Source: Caulobacter sp. 602-1
GTDB taxonomy: Bacteria > Pseudomonadota > Alphaproteobacteria > Caulobacterales > Caulobacteraceae
Reading direction: 5' to 3'
DNA: 64,000 nt
Assembly: GCF_003931565.1 (NCBI RefSeq)
Contig: NZ_RRYI01000007.1
Location: 62,001 to 126,000, forward strand
Shown here: positions 16,677 through 25,085 of the stretch, one piece after another
How positions within the stretch are numbered: the stretch's first letter is position 1
How the letters are laid out: each line of letters starts with the position of its first letter
Program-made: the position numbers and the translations under genes
Notes under the pieces: generated by a model
Seen by the model: only the letters and a program-made list of their open reading frames with translations
Told to the model about the DNA's origin: nothing
The model's database searches: none

Positions 16677-17579
16677 ATGCGCTTACCCGCCCTCGTCCTG
16701 GCCTGCCTGTTCCTCGTCGTCTCGCCCGCCTTGGCGCAGAGATTGGACGAGACCCCGCGCGTGGCGGTGATCTCGGCCTTCCCGCCCGAGATCGGAGCGC
16801 TTAACGCCGCGACCAGCGAGCAGAAGACCTTCGACGTCCACGGCGTCCGGTTCACGACGGGTCAGCTCGAGGGCAAGCCGGTCGTGGTGTTCCTCAGCGG
16901 CGTCTCGATGGTCAACGCCGCCATGACCACCCAGATGGCGCTGGACCGCTTCAACATCACCCGCATCGTCTTCTCCGGCATCGCCGGCGGCGTCGACGAG
17001 GGTCTGGACATCGGCGACGTGGTGGTCGCCGACCAGTGGGCTCAGAACCTGGAAAGCGCCTTCGCCCGCGAAACGGACAAGGGTTTCGAAGTCTCGGACA
17101 GCATCCGCAACAGCCCGCTGGCCAACTACGGCATGATCTATCCGCGCGCGATCATCCTGCCGGGGACCGACCTGTCGGCGCCGGCCCGCGTCTGGTTCCC
17201 GGCCGATCCGGCCCTGCTGGCCACCGCCCGCCAGGTCGCCGCCGATGTCGCCCTGCAGCGCTGCGCCGTCGACAAGTGCCTGGTCCATCCGCCCAAGGTG
17301 GTGGTCGGCGGAAATGGCGTGTCAGCCCCGGTGTTCCTCGACAACGCCGGTTACCGCAAATATCTGCGCTCCACCTTCGAGGCCCGCGTCGTGGATATGG
17401 AAAGCGCCGCCGTCGCCCACGTGGCCCTGGTCAACGCGACCCCGTTCATCGCTTTCCGCAGCCTGTCGGACCTTGCCGGCGGCGGCGCGGGCGCCAACGA
17501 GATGCACACCTTCATGGCCCTGGCCTCGGACAATTCCGCGACCGTGGTGAAGGCCTTCGTCAAGGCGCTGCCGAACTAG
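16677..17579 (+). CDS. Exported nucleoside phosphorylase/MTA-SAH nucleosidase-like protein
   Basis: The start at 16677 opens a Sec signal peptide (about 20 residues); the frame extends upstream but without a leader. The 300-residue protein belongs to the PNP/UDP phosphorylase superfamily: FSGIAGGVDEGLDIGDVVV is the conserved glycine-rich segment and DMESAAVAHVA the active-site helix. Family members cleave purine nucleosides such as 5'-methylthioadenosine. An exported copy probably salvages nucleosides in the periplasm. It is divergent from the response regulator. Confidence 0.85.
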   Translation: MRLPALVLACLFLVVSPALAQRLDETPRVAVISAFPPEIGALNAATSEQKTFDVHGVRFTTGQLEGKPVVVFLSGVSMVNAAMTTQMALDRFNITRIVFSGIAGGVDEGLDIGDVVVADQWAQNLESAFARETDKGFEVSDSIRNSPLANYGMIYPRAIILPGTDLSAPARVWFPADPALLATARQVAADVALQRCAVDKCLVHPPKVVVGGNGVSAPVFLDNAGYRKYLRSTFEARVVDMESAAVAHVALVNATPFIAFRSLSDLAGGGAGANEMHTFMALASDNSATVVKAFVKALPN

Positions 17580-17635
17580 GCCCGGATCGCTAGGGCTCCG
17601 TTTGCGTTCCTTGCGGACAACACGGAGCTTTACCC

Positions 17636-17869
17636 ATGACCCTGCAACGTCCCCTCGCCTTCGCCCTGGCCTCGATGATCGCGCTGACGACCTTGAGCGC
17701 CTGCGACAAGGAAGCCGGCCGCAAGCAGGAGACGATCGGCAAGGTCGAGTCCGGCGTCGGCAAGGTCGTCGGCGACAAGGACCTGAAGAACGAAGGCAAG
17801 AAGGACAAGGTCGCCGGCAACCTGAAGCAGGGCGAGCTGAAGGACGCCGTCAAGGACGCCAAGAAATAG
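17636..17869 (+). CDS. CsbD-like small lipoprotein
   Basis: The 77-residue protein has a lipoprotein signal with a lipobox (LSAC, Cys at about residue 23). The mature part is a short Lys/Gly/Asp-rich sequence with GKVESGVGKVVGDKDLKNEGKKD-type repeats, similar to CsbD stress proteins. CsbD family members are general-stress-induced and of unknown function. The lipobox suggests membrane anchoring, which is not usual for cytosolic CsbD. It stands alone, convergent with upp. Confidence 0.65.
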   Translation: MTLQRPLAFALASMIALTTLSACDKEAGRKQETIGKVESGVGKVVGDKDLKNEGKKDKVAGNLKQGELKDAVKDAKK

Positions 17870-17877
17870 GAGCGGGA

Positions 17878-18507
17878 CTACCGCGTGCCAAACGTCCGGT
17901 CGCCGGCGTCACCCAGGCCCGGCACGATGTAGCCGTGCTCGTTCAGGGTCGCGTCGATCGCCGCCGTCCAGATCGGCACGTCGGGGTGCGCGGCCCGCAG
18001 CGCCTCGACGCCGGGTTGGGCCGCCAACAGGCACACAAAGCGCAGATTGGCGACGCCGGCGGCCTTCAGCCGCGAGATCGCCGCGATGGCCGAATGGCCC
18101 GTGGCCAGCATCGGGTCGACGACGATGACCAGGCGGCCGGCGATGTCTTCCGGCGCCTTGAAATAGTACTCGACCGCCTCGAGCGTTTCGTGATCGCGAT
18201 AGAGGCCGATATGGGCCACGCGCGCCGAGGGCACGAGGTCCAGCATCCCCTCGCACATTCCCAGGCCCGCGCGCAGGATGGGCGCGAAGACCAGCTTCTT
18301 GCCGGCGATCTCATAGGCCGTGGTCGGGGCGACCGGGGTCTCGATCTGAACCGCGTCCATCGGCAGGTCGCGGGTGATCTCATAGCAGATCAGGGTCGCG
18401 ACCTCGCGCATCAGGGCCCGGAAGGTCTTCGTCGAGGTCCGCTTGTCCCGCATCTTGGTCAGCTTGTGCTGGACGAGCGGGTGGCTGACGACGGTGACCT
18501 GGGACAT
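17878..18507 (-). CDS. upp: Uracil phosphoribosyltransferase
   Basis: The 209-residue protein begins at the ATG at 18507 and has the PRPP-binding motif VVDPMLATGHSA, the early HPLVQHKLTKMRD segment and the uracil-binding C-terminal YIVPGLGDAGDR. Length matches Upp. It makes UMP from uracil and PRPP in pyrimidine salvage. It is 32 bp downstream of the iorB-type gene on the same strand but need not be functionally linked. Confidence 0.96.
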   Translation of the reverse strand: MSQVTVVSHPLVQHKLTKMRDKRTSTKTFRALMREVATLICYEITRDLPMDAVQIETPVAPTTAYEIAGKKLVFAPILRAGLGMCEGMLDLVPSARVAHIGLYRDHETLEAVEYYFKAPEDIAGRLVIVVDPMLATGHSAIAAISRLKAAGVANLRFVCLLAAQPGVEALRAAHPDVPIWTAAIDATLNEHGYIVPGLGDAGDRTFGTR

Positions 18508-18539
18508 GAAGGCGCTCGCTTGAAGAGTATCTCCCGGTC

Positions 18540-20708
18540 CTAGGCCAGTTGGTCGCCGATCGGCAAGCTGCGGATGCGCTTGCCCGTGGCGGCGAAGATG
18601 GCGTTGCACAGCGCCGCCGGGGTCGGCGGATAGGCCGGCTCGCCCAGGCCCGTCGGATTGTTGTCCGACAGCTTGAAGTGCACCTCGACGTCCGGCGCGT
18701 CTGCCATCCGCAGCAGCGGGAAGGTGTTGAAATTGCCCTGCTTGGCCGCGCCGTTCTCGAAGGTGATCTCCTGGCGCAGGGTCGAGCCGATGGCGTCGAG
18801 GATCGAGCCCTGCATCTGCTGCTCGGCTCCGTTCGGATTGACGATCTGCCGGCCGACGTCGGCGGCCGCCCAGACCTTTTCGATCTTCAGCGCGCCATCC
18901 TTGACCGTCACCTGCATGACCACCGCCACATAGCCCAGGTGGCTGTAGTGGCAGGCCAAACCCAGGCCCGAGCCCTTGGGCAGCGCGCGGCCCCAGCCGG
19001 ACTTTTCGGCCACGAGGTCCAGCACGCCGCGCATACGGCCGGTGTGGAAGCTGTCGCCCTTGCCCGGCTCGCCCAGCAGGCGCGGCTCGCCCAGGAGTTC
19101 GCGACGGAACGCGACCGGGTCCTTGCCCGCCGCGACGGCCAGTTCGTCGGTGAAGCTCTGCAGCACGAAGCCGAAGGCGTTGTTGCCCGGCGCCCGCAGC
19201 GGCCCGGTCGGCACGCCCAGCGGCATGACCGAGACGTCGACGCGGTAGTTGTCGACCGCCCGGCACGGGAACTGGGTGGCGTTGAAGCCGCAGCTGGGCG
19301 CGAACTTGTCGCCCTCGCCGAAGCTGACGAAGTGGTCCTTCCAGGCCGTGACCTTGCCCGAGGCGTCGAGGCCGGCGGTGAGGTTGTGCCAGGCGCCCGG
19401 ACGGTAGAAGTCGTGGCGCGTGTCGTCCTCGCGCGTCCAGATCAGCTTGACCGGCGCGCCGGCCTTGGCGGCGATCGCCGCGGCCTCGACCATGTAGTCG
19501 TTGTTCAGCCGCCGGCCGAAACCGCCGCCGCCGCGCACCAGGTGGATGGTGATCGCCTCTTCCGGCACGTTCAGGGCGGCCGCGACCAGCTTGCGTCCCG
19601 GCTCGGGGTTCTGGGTCGGAGCCCAGATCTCGACCTTGCCGTCCTTGACGCTGGCCGTGCAGTTCTGCGGCTCCAGCGGCGCGTGGGCGATGAAGGGATA
19701 GCTATAGGTCGCCGCCACGACCTTGGCCGCGCTCTTCAAGGCTGTGTCGACATCCCCGTCCGAGCGGTCCGTGCGCTGTGGCGGGGCCTTGGCCAGCTCG
19801 GCGGCCTTGGCGGCGAAGCCGGCGCTGGACTGGGCGGCGGTGGGGTGCTCGGCCCACTGGATCTCCAGCGCATTGCGGCCCTTGCGCGCCGCCCACCAGC
19901 TGTCTGCCACCACCGCCACGCCGGGCAGCAGGCCATTGAGGTTGGTCCCGCCCTCGATGACGAAGGCGTCGCGCACGCCCTTCACCGCCTTGGCCGGGGC
20001 CAGATCGACGCTGGCCACCTTGGCCCCATAGACCGGCGCCTTGACGAAGGTGGCGAACAGCATGCCCGGCACGACCACGTCGATCCCGTACAGCGGCTGG
20101 CCCGTGGTGATGGCGTCGAGGTTCTGGCTTTTATGGCTCTGGCCGATGATCCGGAAGGCTTTCGGATCCTTCAGGACCAAGGTCTTTGGATCGGGCGGGG
20201 TAAGAGCGGCGGCGGCTTCCGCCAGTTCGCCATAGGACGCGCGGTTCTTGCCCGAGACGACGAAGCCCGGCTCGGTCTCGCAGCTATCGACCGGAACGTT
20301 CCAGCGCGTGGCGGCGGCCTGGATCAGCAGCGCCCGCACGGTCGCGCCGACGCGGCGCAGGCCGTCATATTCCAGGGTCGTGGCCATGCTGCCGCCGGCC
20401 ACCTGCCGGCCGTAGACCTTGGCGTCGGCCAGGGCCTGCTCGACGGTCACGGCCGACCACTCCACGTCCAGCTCTTCGGCGATCAGCATCGGCAGGGCCG
20501 TCTTGATGCCCTGCCCGACCTCCGGGACCTTCGAAGCGATCGTCACCTTGCCGTCCGGGGCGATGCGGACATAGGCGTTGATCCGCTTGGCTTCGACCGC
20601 ATTCCCCTCGGCGGCCATGGTGAAGCTCAGCAGCAGGCCGCCGCCGGCGGCCGCGCCGCTCTTCAGGACGAAGCGGCGTGTCGGATCGCGCAGGAGTTCG
20701 CCGTCCAT
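18540..20708 (-). CDS. iorB: Molybdenum hydroxylase large subunit (isoquinoline 1-oxidoreductase beta type)
   Basis: The 722-residue protein starts at 20708 behind a GGAGG Shine-Dalgarno. A twin-arginine leader is visible (RRFVLKSGAAAGGG, residues 11 onward). The body is the molybdopterin-binding xanthine dehydrogenase fold, with a GGGGFGRRLNNDY region and a C-terminal GLGEPAYPPTPAALCNAI motif. Together with the [2Fe-2S] subunit two bases upstream it forms a two-subunit IorAB-type periplasmic oxidoreductase of aldehydes or N-heterocycles. The true substrate is unknown. Confidence 0.88.
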   Translation of the reverse strand: MDGELLRDPTRRFVLKSGAAAGGGLLLSFTMAAEGNAVEAKRINAYVRIAPDGKVTIASKVPEVGQGIKTALPMLIAEELDVEWSAVTVEQALADAKVYGRQVAGGSMATTLEYDGLRRVGATVRALLIQAAATRWNVPVDSCETEPGFVVSGKNRASYGELAEAAAALTPPDPKTLVLKDPKAFRIIGQSHKSQNLDAITTGQPLYGIDVVVPGMLFATFVKAPVYGAKVASVDLAPAKAVKGVRDAFVIEGGTNLNGLLPGVAVVADSWWAARKGRNALEIQWAEHPTAAQSSAGFAAKAAELAKAPPQRTDRSDGDVDTALKSAAKVVAATYSYPFIAHAPLEPQNCTASVKDGKVEIWAPTQNPEPGRKLVAAALNVPEEAITIHLVRGGGGFGRRLNNDYMVEAAAIAAKAGAPVKLIWTREDDTRHDFYRPGAWHNLTAGLDASGKVTAWKDHFVSFGEGDKFAPSCGFNATQFPCRAVDNYRVDVSVMPLGVPTGPLRAPGNNAFGFVLQSFTDELAVAAGKDPVAFRRELLGEPRLLGEPGKGDSFHTGRMRGVLDLVAEKSGWGRALPKGSGLGLACHYSHLGYVAVVMQVTVKDGALKIEKVWAAADVGRQIVNPNGAEQQMQGSILDAIGSTLRQEITFENGAAKQGNFNTFPLLRMADAPDVEVHFKLSDNNPTGLGEPAYPPTPAALCNAIFAATGKRIRSLPIGDQLA

Positions 20709-20710
20709 GA

Positions 20711-21175
20711 TCAGACCTCCACCTGGCCGGACGCGGCCTTGATCGCCTTCTTGACCCGCAGATAGGTCGCGCAGCGGCAGAGGTTGCCATTCATCGCGGC
20801 CTCGATCTCGGCGTCGGTCGGCTTGGGCTTGGCGGTCAGCAGGGCCGTGGCCGACATGATCTGCCCGGCCTGGCAGTAGCCGCACTGCGGAACGTCGATC
20901 GCTTTCCAGGCCTCCTGGACCTTGGCCCCGGCCGGGGTCTTGCCGACGCCCTCGACGGTGGTGACGGCGCGCGCCCCGACCCGGCTGACCGGCGTGACGC
21001 AGGCGCGGACCGGCGCGCCATTCAGGTGCACCGTACAGGCGCCGCACAGCGCCGCGCCGCAGCCGAACTTGGCTCCAACCAGACCCAGCGTGTCGCGCAG
21101 CACCCACAGCAGTGGGGTGTCGCCATCGACATCGGCTGTCCGGGTTTCTCCATTGACGGTCAGCGTGAAGGCCAT
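20711..21175 (-). CDS. iorA: [2Fe-2S] subunit of molybdenum hydroxylase
   Basis: This 154-residue protein starts at 21175 and has two [2Fe-2S] clusters: the plant-type set (Cys39, Cys44, Cys47 and Cys59) and the C-terminal four-helix set in CGYCQAGQ and CRCATY. It passes electrons from the molybdenum subunit. Its stop is two bases before the iorB start. The frame is open much further upstream, but similarity begins at this ATG. Confidence 0.93.
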   Translation of the reverse strand: MAFTLTVNGETRTADVDGDTPLLWVLRDTLGLVGAKFGCGAALCGACTVHLNGAPVRACVTPVSRVGARAVTTVEGVGKTPAGAKVQEAWKAIDVPQCGYCQAGQIMSATALLTAKPKPTDAEIEAAMNGNLCRCATYLRVKKAIKAASGQVEV

Positions 21176-21465
21176 GACGCGGCTCCGATCCGGATTGAAC
21201 GGGCGCGATCCTGCCTGAGGCATGCTCCGCACGCGAGCCCGCACCGCCAAAATACCGAACGAATTTGACACCCGTCCACGCCCGTGGTTTTCCCTCGCCC
21301 CCGGGGAATCGATCCGTTTACAGATGATATTCGCCGGAGCGGCTCCGCGCCCGGCGCGCGAGCGAGTTGTCGCACCGAGGTTCAACGCGACGACTCGGGC
21401 GACAGCAGCCATTATTCTGCGGGTCCGGCGGACCACGCGGTTCGCGGACTTGGGATTGGGGTGAC
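21176..21465. other. Intergenic region between divergent iorA and Nudix genes
   Basis: About 290 bp that should hold two divergent promoters. I see a run of GC-rich, mostly non-coding sequence and no hairpin followed by T, no clear operator and no conserved ORF. The longer frames reaching into it from both sides look like read-through rather than true N-termini. Confidence 0.5.
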
Positions 21466-22035
21466 GTGGCGAGGTCGAGCGGCAAGGCGGGAACAGGCAA
21501 GCCAGGCGGCGGTGGCGGCAAGCGCCGCCAGGTCGCGGCCCTGCCCTGGCGGGGCGAGGGCGAGGCCCTGCGCGTCCTGCTGGTCTCGTCGCGCGAGACC
21601 CGCCGCTGGGTGATCCCCAAGGGCTGGCCGATGAAGGACAAGGCCGACGCCGCCGCCGCCGCCCAGGAAGCCTATGAGGAGGCCGGCGTGGTGGGCGTGA
21701 TCGCCGAACAGCCGATCGGCGAGTACGAGTACCTCAAGAAGCTGAAGAGCGGCGCGGCGCGGCTGGTAAAGGTCGACGTCTATCCGCTGGAGGTCACTAC
21801 CGAGCTCCAGAGTTGGCCGGAAAAGGGCCAGCGCACCTTGGACTGGATGACCCCGGTCGAGGCCGCCCTCGCCGTCCAGGAACCGGCGTTGCGCGCGTTG
21901 ATCGCCCGCTTCGTCGGCATCGCCTTGCCCGAGGAGGAACGTCCGGCGCTCGACCCGGCGCCGACGCCCGCGCGCGTCGCCTTCCAGCGTCTGCGCCGTC
22001 GGGTGACGGCGTTGTGGGGCCGCTACCGCCCCTGA
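21466..22035 (+). CDS. Nudix hydrolase, diphosphoinositol-polyphosphate-hydrolase-like
   Basis: I take the GTG at 21466 as start because of a GGGGTGAC Shine-Dalgarno and because upstream codons look non-protein. The 189-residue protein has a Gly-rich N-terminus and a Nudix box, GWPMKDKADAAAAAQEAYEE then AGVVG. The box starts with GWPMKDK (K where the usual first E lies) and has QE for RE, as in DIPP-type Nudix enzymes. Family members cleave nucleoside diphosphate-X or diphosphorylated inositols. Substrate unknown. Confidence 0.8.
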   Translation: MARSSGKAGTGKPGGGGGKRRQVAALPWRGEGEALRVLLVSSRETRRWVIPKGWPMKDKADAAAAAQEAYEEAGVVGVIAEQPIGEYEYLKKLKSGAARLVKVDVYPLEVTTELQSWPEKGQRTLDWMTPVEAALAVQEPALRALIARFVGIALPEEERPALDPAPTPARVAFQRLRRRVTALWGRYRP

Positions 22036-22082
22036 TCCGACCAAACAAACGCCTGTGGACAACGCCGCTCGGCGCGCATAAT

Positions 22083-22097
22083 GTTCCCATTATGTTC
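22083..22097 (+). promoter_or_regulatory. LexA (SOS) box of the endonuclease gene
   Basis: Perfect alphaproteobacterial LexA operator: GTTC (22083-22086), seven bases, GTTC (22094-22097). It lies 18 bp before the endonuclease III-like ATG, so bound LexA would block transcription initiation or elongation into that gene. Confidence 0.85.
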
Positions 22098-22114
22098 TCA
22101 TTCGGCGAGGTTCG

Positions 22115-22840
22115 ATGCAGCTGTCCCTAGGCCTGGCCCGGTCGCCGCTGGAAAGCGTGCGCGACGCCCTGCTCTGCGAGTTCGGTCCGCAGCGACCCGT
22201 GGCGCGCATGGATCCGATCTCGCAGTTGGTGAAGTCGTCGATCAGCGGCCGCACCCAGGACGCCGTCTCATGGGCCGCCTTCCTGCGCCTGCGGGCCGAG
22301 TTCAGGTGCTGGGAGGACCTGGCCCAGGCGCCGGTCGCGGCCGTGGCGCGGATCATCGACGACGTCGCCTTCCCCGCCGACAAAGCCCGCCACCTGACCA
22401 CCGCCCTGAAGATGATCGAGGCCAAGGTCGGCTGGCTGTCGCTGAACCACCTGAAGACCCTGGAGGTCGATCAAGCCCGCTGGGAGCTGCAGGTGCTGCC
22501 CGGCGTCGGCGTCAAGGTCGCCGCCTGCGTGCTGAACTTCAGCGAGCTGGCCATGCGCAGCCTGGTGGTCGACACCCATGTCCACCGCGTGGCCAAGCGC
22601 GTCGGCCTGGTCGGCGCGGGCGACACGACCCACGCCTACCACGCGCTGATGGCCCAGGCGCCGGACACATGGACCGCGGACGACCTCTTTGAGCTGCACT
22701 GGCTGCTGAAGCGGGGCCTGGGCCAGATGCTGTGCCCGCACGAAGGCCCCAAGTGCGGAGCGTGCCCCATCAAGTCGATCTGCGCCAAGGCCGGCGTCGG
22801 CCATAGCGCCGACGTCCTGGCCTGGCGACCGCGGGACTGA
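22115..22840 (+). CDS. SOS-controlled endonuclease III-like DNA glycosylase (HhH-GPD, Fe-S)
   Basis: The 241-residue protein has the helix-hairpin-helix LPGVGVKVAACVL with the catalytic-type Lys134, the GPD Asp153 in VVDTHVHRVAKRVG, and a C-terminal Cys cluster (CPHEGPKCGACPIKSIC) for a [4Fe-4S] centre. This makes it a bifunctional glycosylase/AP lyase of the Nth family, but divergent from housekeeping Nth. A LexA box just upstream puts it in the SOS regulon. I recall an SOS-induced Nth-like gene (CC_2272) in C. crescentus, consistent with this. Confidence 0.88.
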   Translation: MQLSLGLARSPLESVRDALLCEFGPQRPVARMDPISQLVKSSISGRTQDAVSWAAFLRLRAEFRCWEDLAQAPVAAVARIIDDVAFPADKARHLTTALKMIEAKVGWLSLNHLKTLEVDQARWELQVLPGVGVKVAACVLNFSELAMRSLVVDTHVHRVAKRVGLVGAGDTTHAYHALMAQAPDTWTADDLFELHWLLKRGLGQMLCPHEGPKCGACPIKSICAKAGVGHSADVLAWRPRD

Positions 22841-22871
22841 ACCGGAGCGGCGCTTCGCGCGCTGATCCGGC

Positions 22872-23585
22872 ATGACCATCCGCATCGGCACGGCCGGCTG
22901 GAGCTTTCCGCGCGACCTCGACTTCCCGGCCGAGGGAACGGGGCTGGAGCGCTACGCGACGCGGTTCGATTGCGTGGAGATCAACAGCGCATTCTACCGT
23001 CCCCATCAGCGCAAAACCTACGAACGTTGGGCCGCTGCGACGCCGGACGGCTTCCGGTTCGCGGTGAAGGTTCCGAAGACCATCACGCACGAGCGGCGGC
23101 TGGTCGGGATCGAGGATCTGCTGGCGCGGTTCCTCGACGAGACCGACGGCCTGGGCGGCAAGCGCGGGCCGCTGCTGGCGCAGCTGCCGCCCAGCCTGAG
23201 GTTCGAGGCCGAGCGGGCCGGCATGTTCCTGGAGACCTGGCGCGCACAGACCGATGCTCCGACCGTGCTGGAGCCCCGTCACGCGACCTGGTTTGAAGCG
23301 ACGGCGGACCGGATGTTGGCCGACTCTCAGGTCGCCCGCGTCGCAGCGGATCCAGCCATCGTTCCGATGGCCGCCGAGCCTGGGGGCTGGCGCGGACTGA
23401 CCTATCGCCGCCTGCATGGCTCGCCGGTGATCTACGAAAGCGCCTATGCGCCCGCCGCGTTGGAAGGTCTGGCGGCGCGACTGGCCGAGGAGCCCGAAAC
23501 CTGGTGCGTCTTCGACAACACCAAGTTCGGCGCGGCGACGCGCGACGCCTTGTCGATCAAATGCATCCTGTCACCCCGGCCATAG
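22872..23585 (+). CDS. DUF72 protein (YecE-like)
   Basis: The 237-residue protein begins MTIRIGTAGWSFPRD, the DUF72 signature, and has the FDCVEINSAFYRPHQRKTYERWA and FRFAVKVPKTITHERRL segments of that TIM-barrel family. Function is not established for the family. It begins 31 bp after the endonuclease stop on the same strand, so it may be co-induced by DNA damage. Confidence 0.88.
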   Translation: MTIRIGTAGWSFPRDLDFPAEGTGLERYATRFDCVEINSAFYRPHQRKTYERWAAATPDGFRFAVKVPKTITHERRLVGIEDLLARFLDETDGLGGKRGPLLAQLPPSLRFEAERAGMFLETWRAQTDAPTVLEPRHATWFEATADRMLADSQVARVAADPAIVPMAAEPGGWRGLTYRRLHGSPVIYESAYAPAALEGLAARLAEEPETWCVFDNTKFGAATRDALSIKCILSPRP

Positions 23586-23675
23586 CGGAGCGGAGAGTCA
23601 GGCCTCACACCGCCGCTTGCCCCTGGGTCGCCGATGGCGCTACGCGCTTGTCGGACGACACGCAGAGGAAACTCG

Positions 23676-24089
23676 ATGCCCGCTCTCGACCCCGCCATGA
23701 TGGCCGCGCCCGAAGCCCTGGCCCGCTTCCTCGAAACTGGCGACGAAGCTCTGCTCGACGGCGTCTTCTCCACCGGCGACGTCACCATTCTGGAGAACTT
23801 CCCGCCGCACATCTTCCACGGCCAGGCGGGCCTGGCCCTCTGGCGCGCCACGATGGCCAAGCATGTCGGCGCTATCGGCGACCTGCGTCACACGTTCGGG
23901 CGGCCTCAGGATTTCGGAGTCACGGGCGACCTCATCCACTTCACCCTGCCCACGCGCTGGAGCGGCGTGCGCGACGGCGCGCCGTTCAAGGAGCTGGGCG
24001 GCTGGACCTTCGTACAGGTCCGCGAGGACGACCGCTGGCGGATCCGCTCATACGGCTGGGCCGTCGTCGAATTCGCCTGGGAGGCCTAA
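23676..24089 (+). CDS. NTF2-like (SnoaL-type) protein
   Basis: I use the ATG at 23676, which has AGAGGAAACTCG before it; the frame is open further upstream. The 137-residue protein has the cone-like NTF2 pattern: helices in the first half, then strands ending with DRWRIRSYGWAVVEFAWE. No signal peptide. The pocket may bind a small ligand, and some members have enzymatic roles. Its end overlaps the convergent dipeptidase gene by 4 bp. Confidence 0.75.
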   Translation: MPALDPAMMAAPEALARFLETGDEALLDGVFSTGDVTILENFPPHIFHGQAGLALWRATMAKHVGAIGDLRHTFGRPQDFGVTGDLIHFTLPTRWSGVRDGAPFKELGGWTFVQVREDDRWRIRSYGWAVVEFAWEA

Positions 24090-25072
24090 GCGCCCGCCGC
24101 CAGCTCCGTGAAGGTCTTCGTCCCGATCGGGTAGCGGCCATAGTCTTTGAAGTCGAAGTGCCACCACTCCTCGGGGTAGACGGCGAAACCCTCGGCCTCC
24201 ATCGCCTGACGCAGGATCGCGCGCCGGGCTCGCTGCGCCGTCGTACCGCCCACGAAGTCGGCATAGGATCGCGTCGAGAACTCGTCGTATAGGCCGGGCA
24301 TTTCGACGGCCTTGCCGGTCTTGAGGTCGTAGAGGGTCAGGTCGACCGCGCAGCCGCGATTGTGGCGCGAACCCTGCGCCGGATCGGCGACGAACACATG
24401 GTCCTCCGGCGGCGTCGCCTCCCAGAACATCCAGGTCACGTACCAGGGACGGTAGGCGTCGTGGATCAGCAGGCCATAGCCCTGGGCCGCCAGCGCCTTG
24501 TGGATTCGCCCCACGGCTTCCGCGGCCGGTCGCTGCAGGTAGGCGGCGGGCTTCTCGTAGAGCGGGATGCCCATGAAGTTGTCCGATCCGGCATAGCGGA
24601 TGTCGAGCTTGATACCAGGATCGATGGCGGTCACGTCGACCAGATCGGACGGCAAGCGCTCGCCCGGCTCGACCGGCGGCGTCGCGGCCAGGGCGCGCCG
24701 GCGCAGGGCGATCGGATCAGCGCGCACGGCCCTGTGGATCCGCTCGCGCGTCTCGGCCCCAAAGTCGTGGAAGGCCAGGGTCCTGCCGTCCAGGCGCGCC
24801 GCGCCCCTCTCCAGCACGAGCTGGCCGCCGCCCGCGATGGCGTAGCGACCACCGCCCCAAGGCGTCAGCCGCGCGGACTTGAAGCCCTCGCCGTCGATAT
24901 GCAGCGCCCCATCCTTCTCGAAGACGGTGAAGGGCGCGGCCTTGTCGCCGTACTGGCCGATGGCGGCCCACTCGGCCTTCGCCAAAAGGGGCGTCCGCGC
25001 CAAGGCGGCCGGGGCCAGGAGCCCGGCGAAGGCGATGGACAGCAAGGATCGTCGAACCAGACCGCTCATCAC
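24086..25072 (-). CDS. ddpX: Exported D-alanyl-D-alanine dipeptidase (VanX/DdpX family)
   Basis: The 328-residue protein has a Sec signal peptide (cleavage near residue 25), an extra N-terminal domain of about 100 residues, and a C-terminal M15D peptidase domain with the zinc site HNRGCAVDLT and the EWWHF motif. DdpX cleaves D-Ala-D-Ala, allowing use of cell-wall turnover products. The N-terminal extension is not part of classic VanX; a similar domain occurs in related periplasmic proteins. The symbol is by family. Confidence 0.83.
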   Translation of the reverse strand: MMSGLVRRSLLSIAFAGLLAPAALARTPLLAKAEWAAIGQYGDKAAPFTVFEKDGALHIDGEGFKSARLTPWGGGRYAIAGGGQLVLERGAARLDGRTLAFHDFGAETRERIHRAVRADPIALRRRALAATPPVEPGERLPSDLVDVTAIDPGIKLDIRYAGSDNFMGIPLYEKPAAYLQRPAAEAVGRIHKALAAQGYGLLIHDAYRPWYVTWMFWEATPPEDHVFVADPAQGSRHNRGCAVDLTLYDLKTGKAVEMPGLYDEFSTRSYADFVGGTTAQRARRAILRQAMEAEGFAVYPEEWWHFDFKDYGRYPIGTKTFTELAAGA

Positions 25073-25085
25073 CGCCCCCTGAAAG

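Noticed and set aside
18549..20765. Plus-strand open frame of 738 codons opposite iorB
   Set aside because: It is a mirror frame of a high-GC gene. Its composition is Gly/Arg/Asp-rich with no domain, and the minus-strand protein is clearly homologous to a known family.
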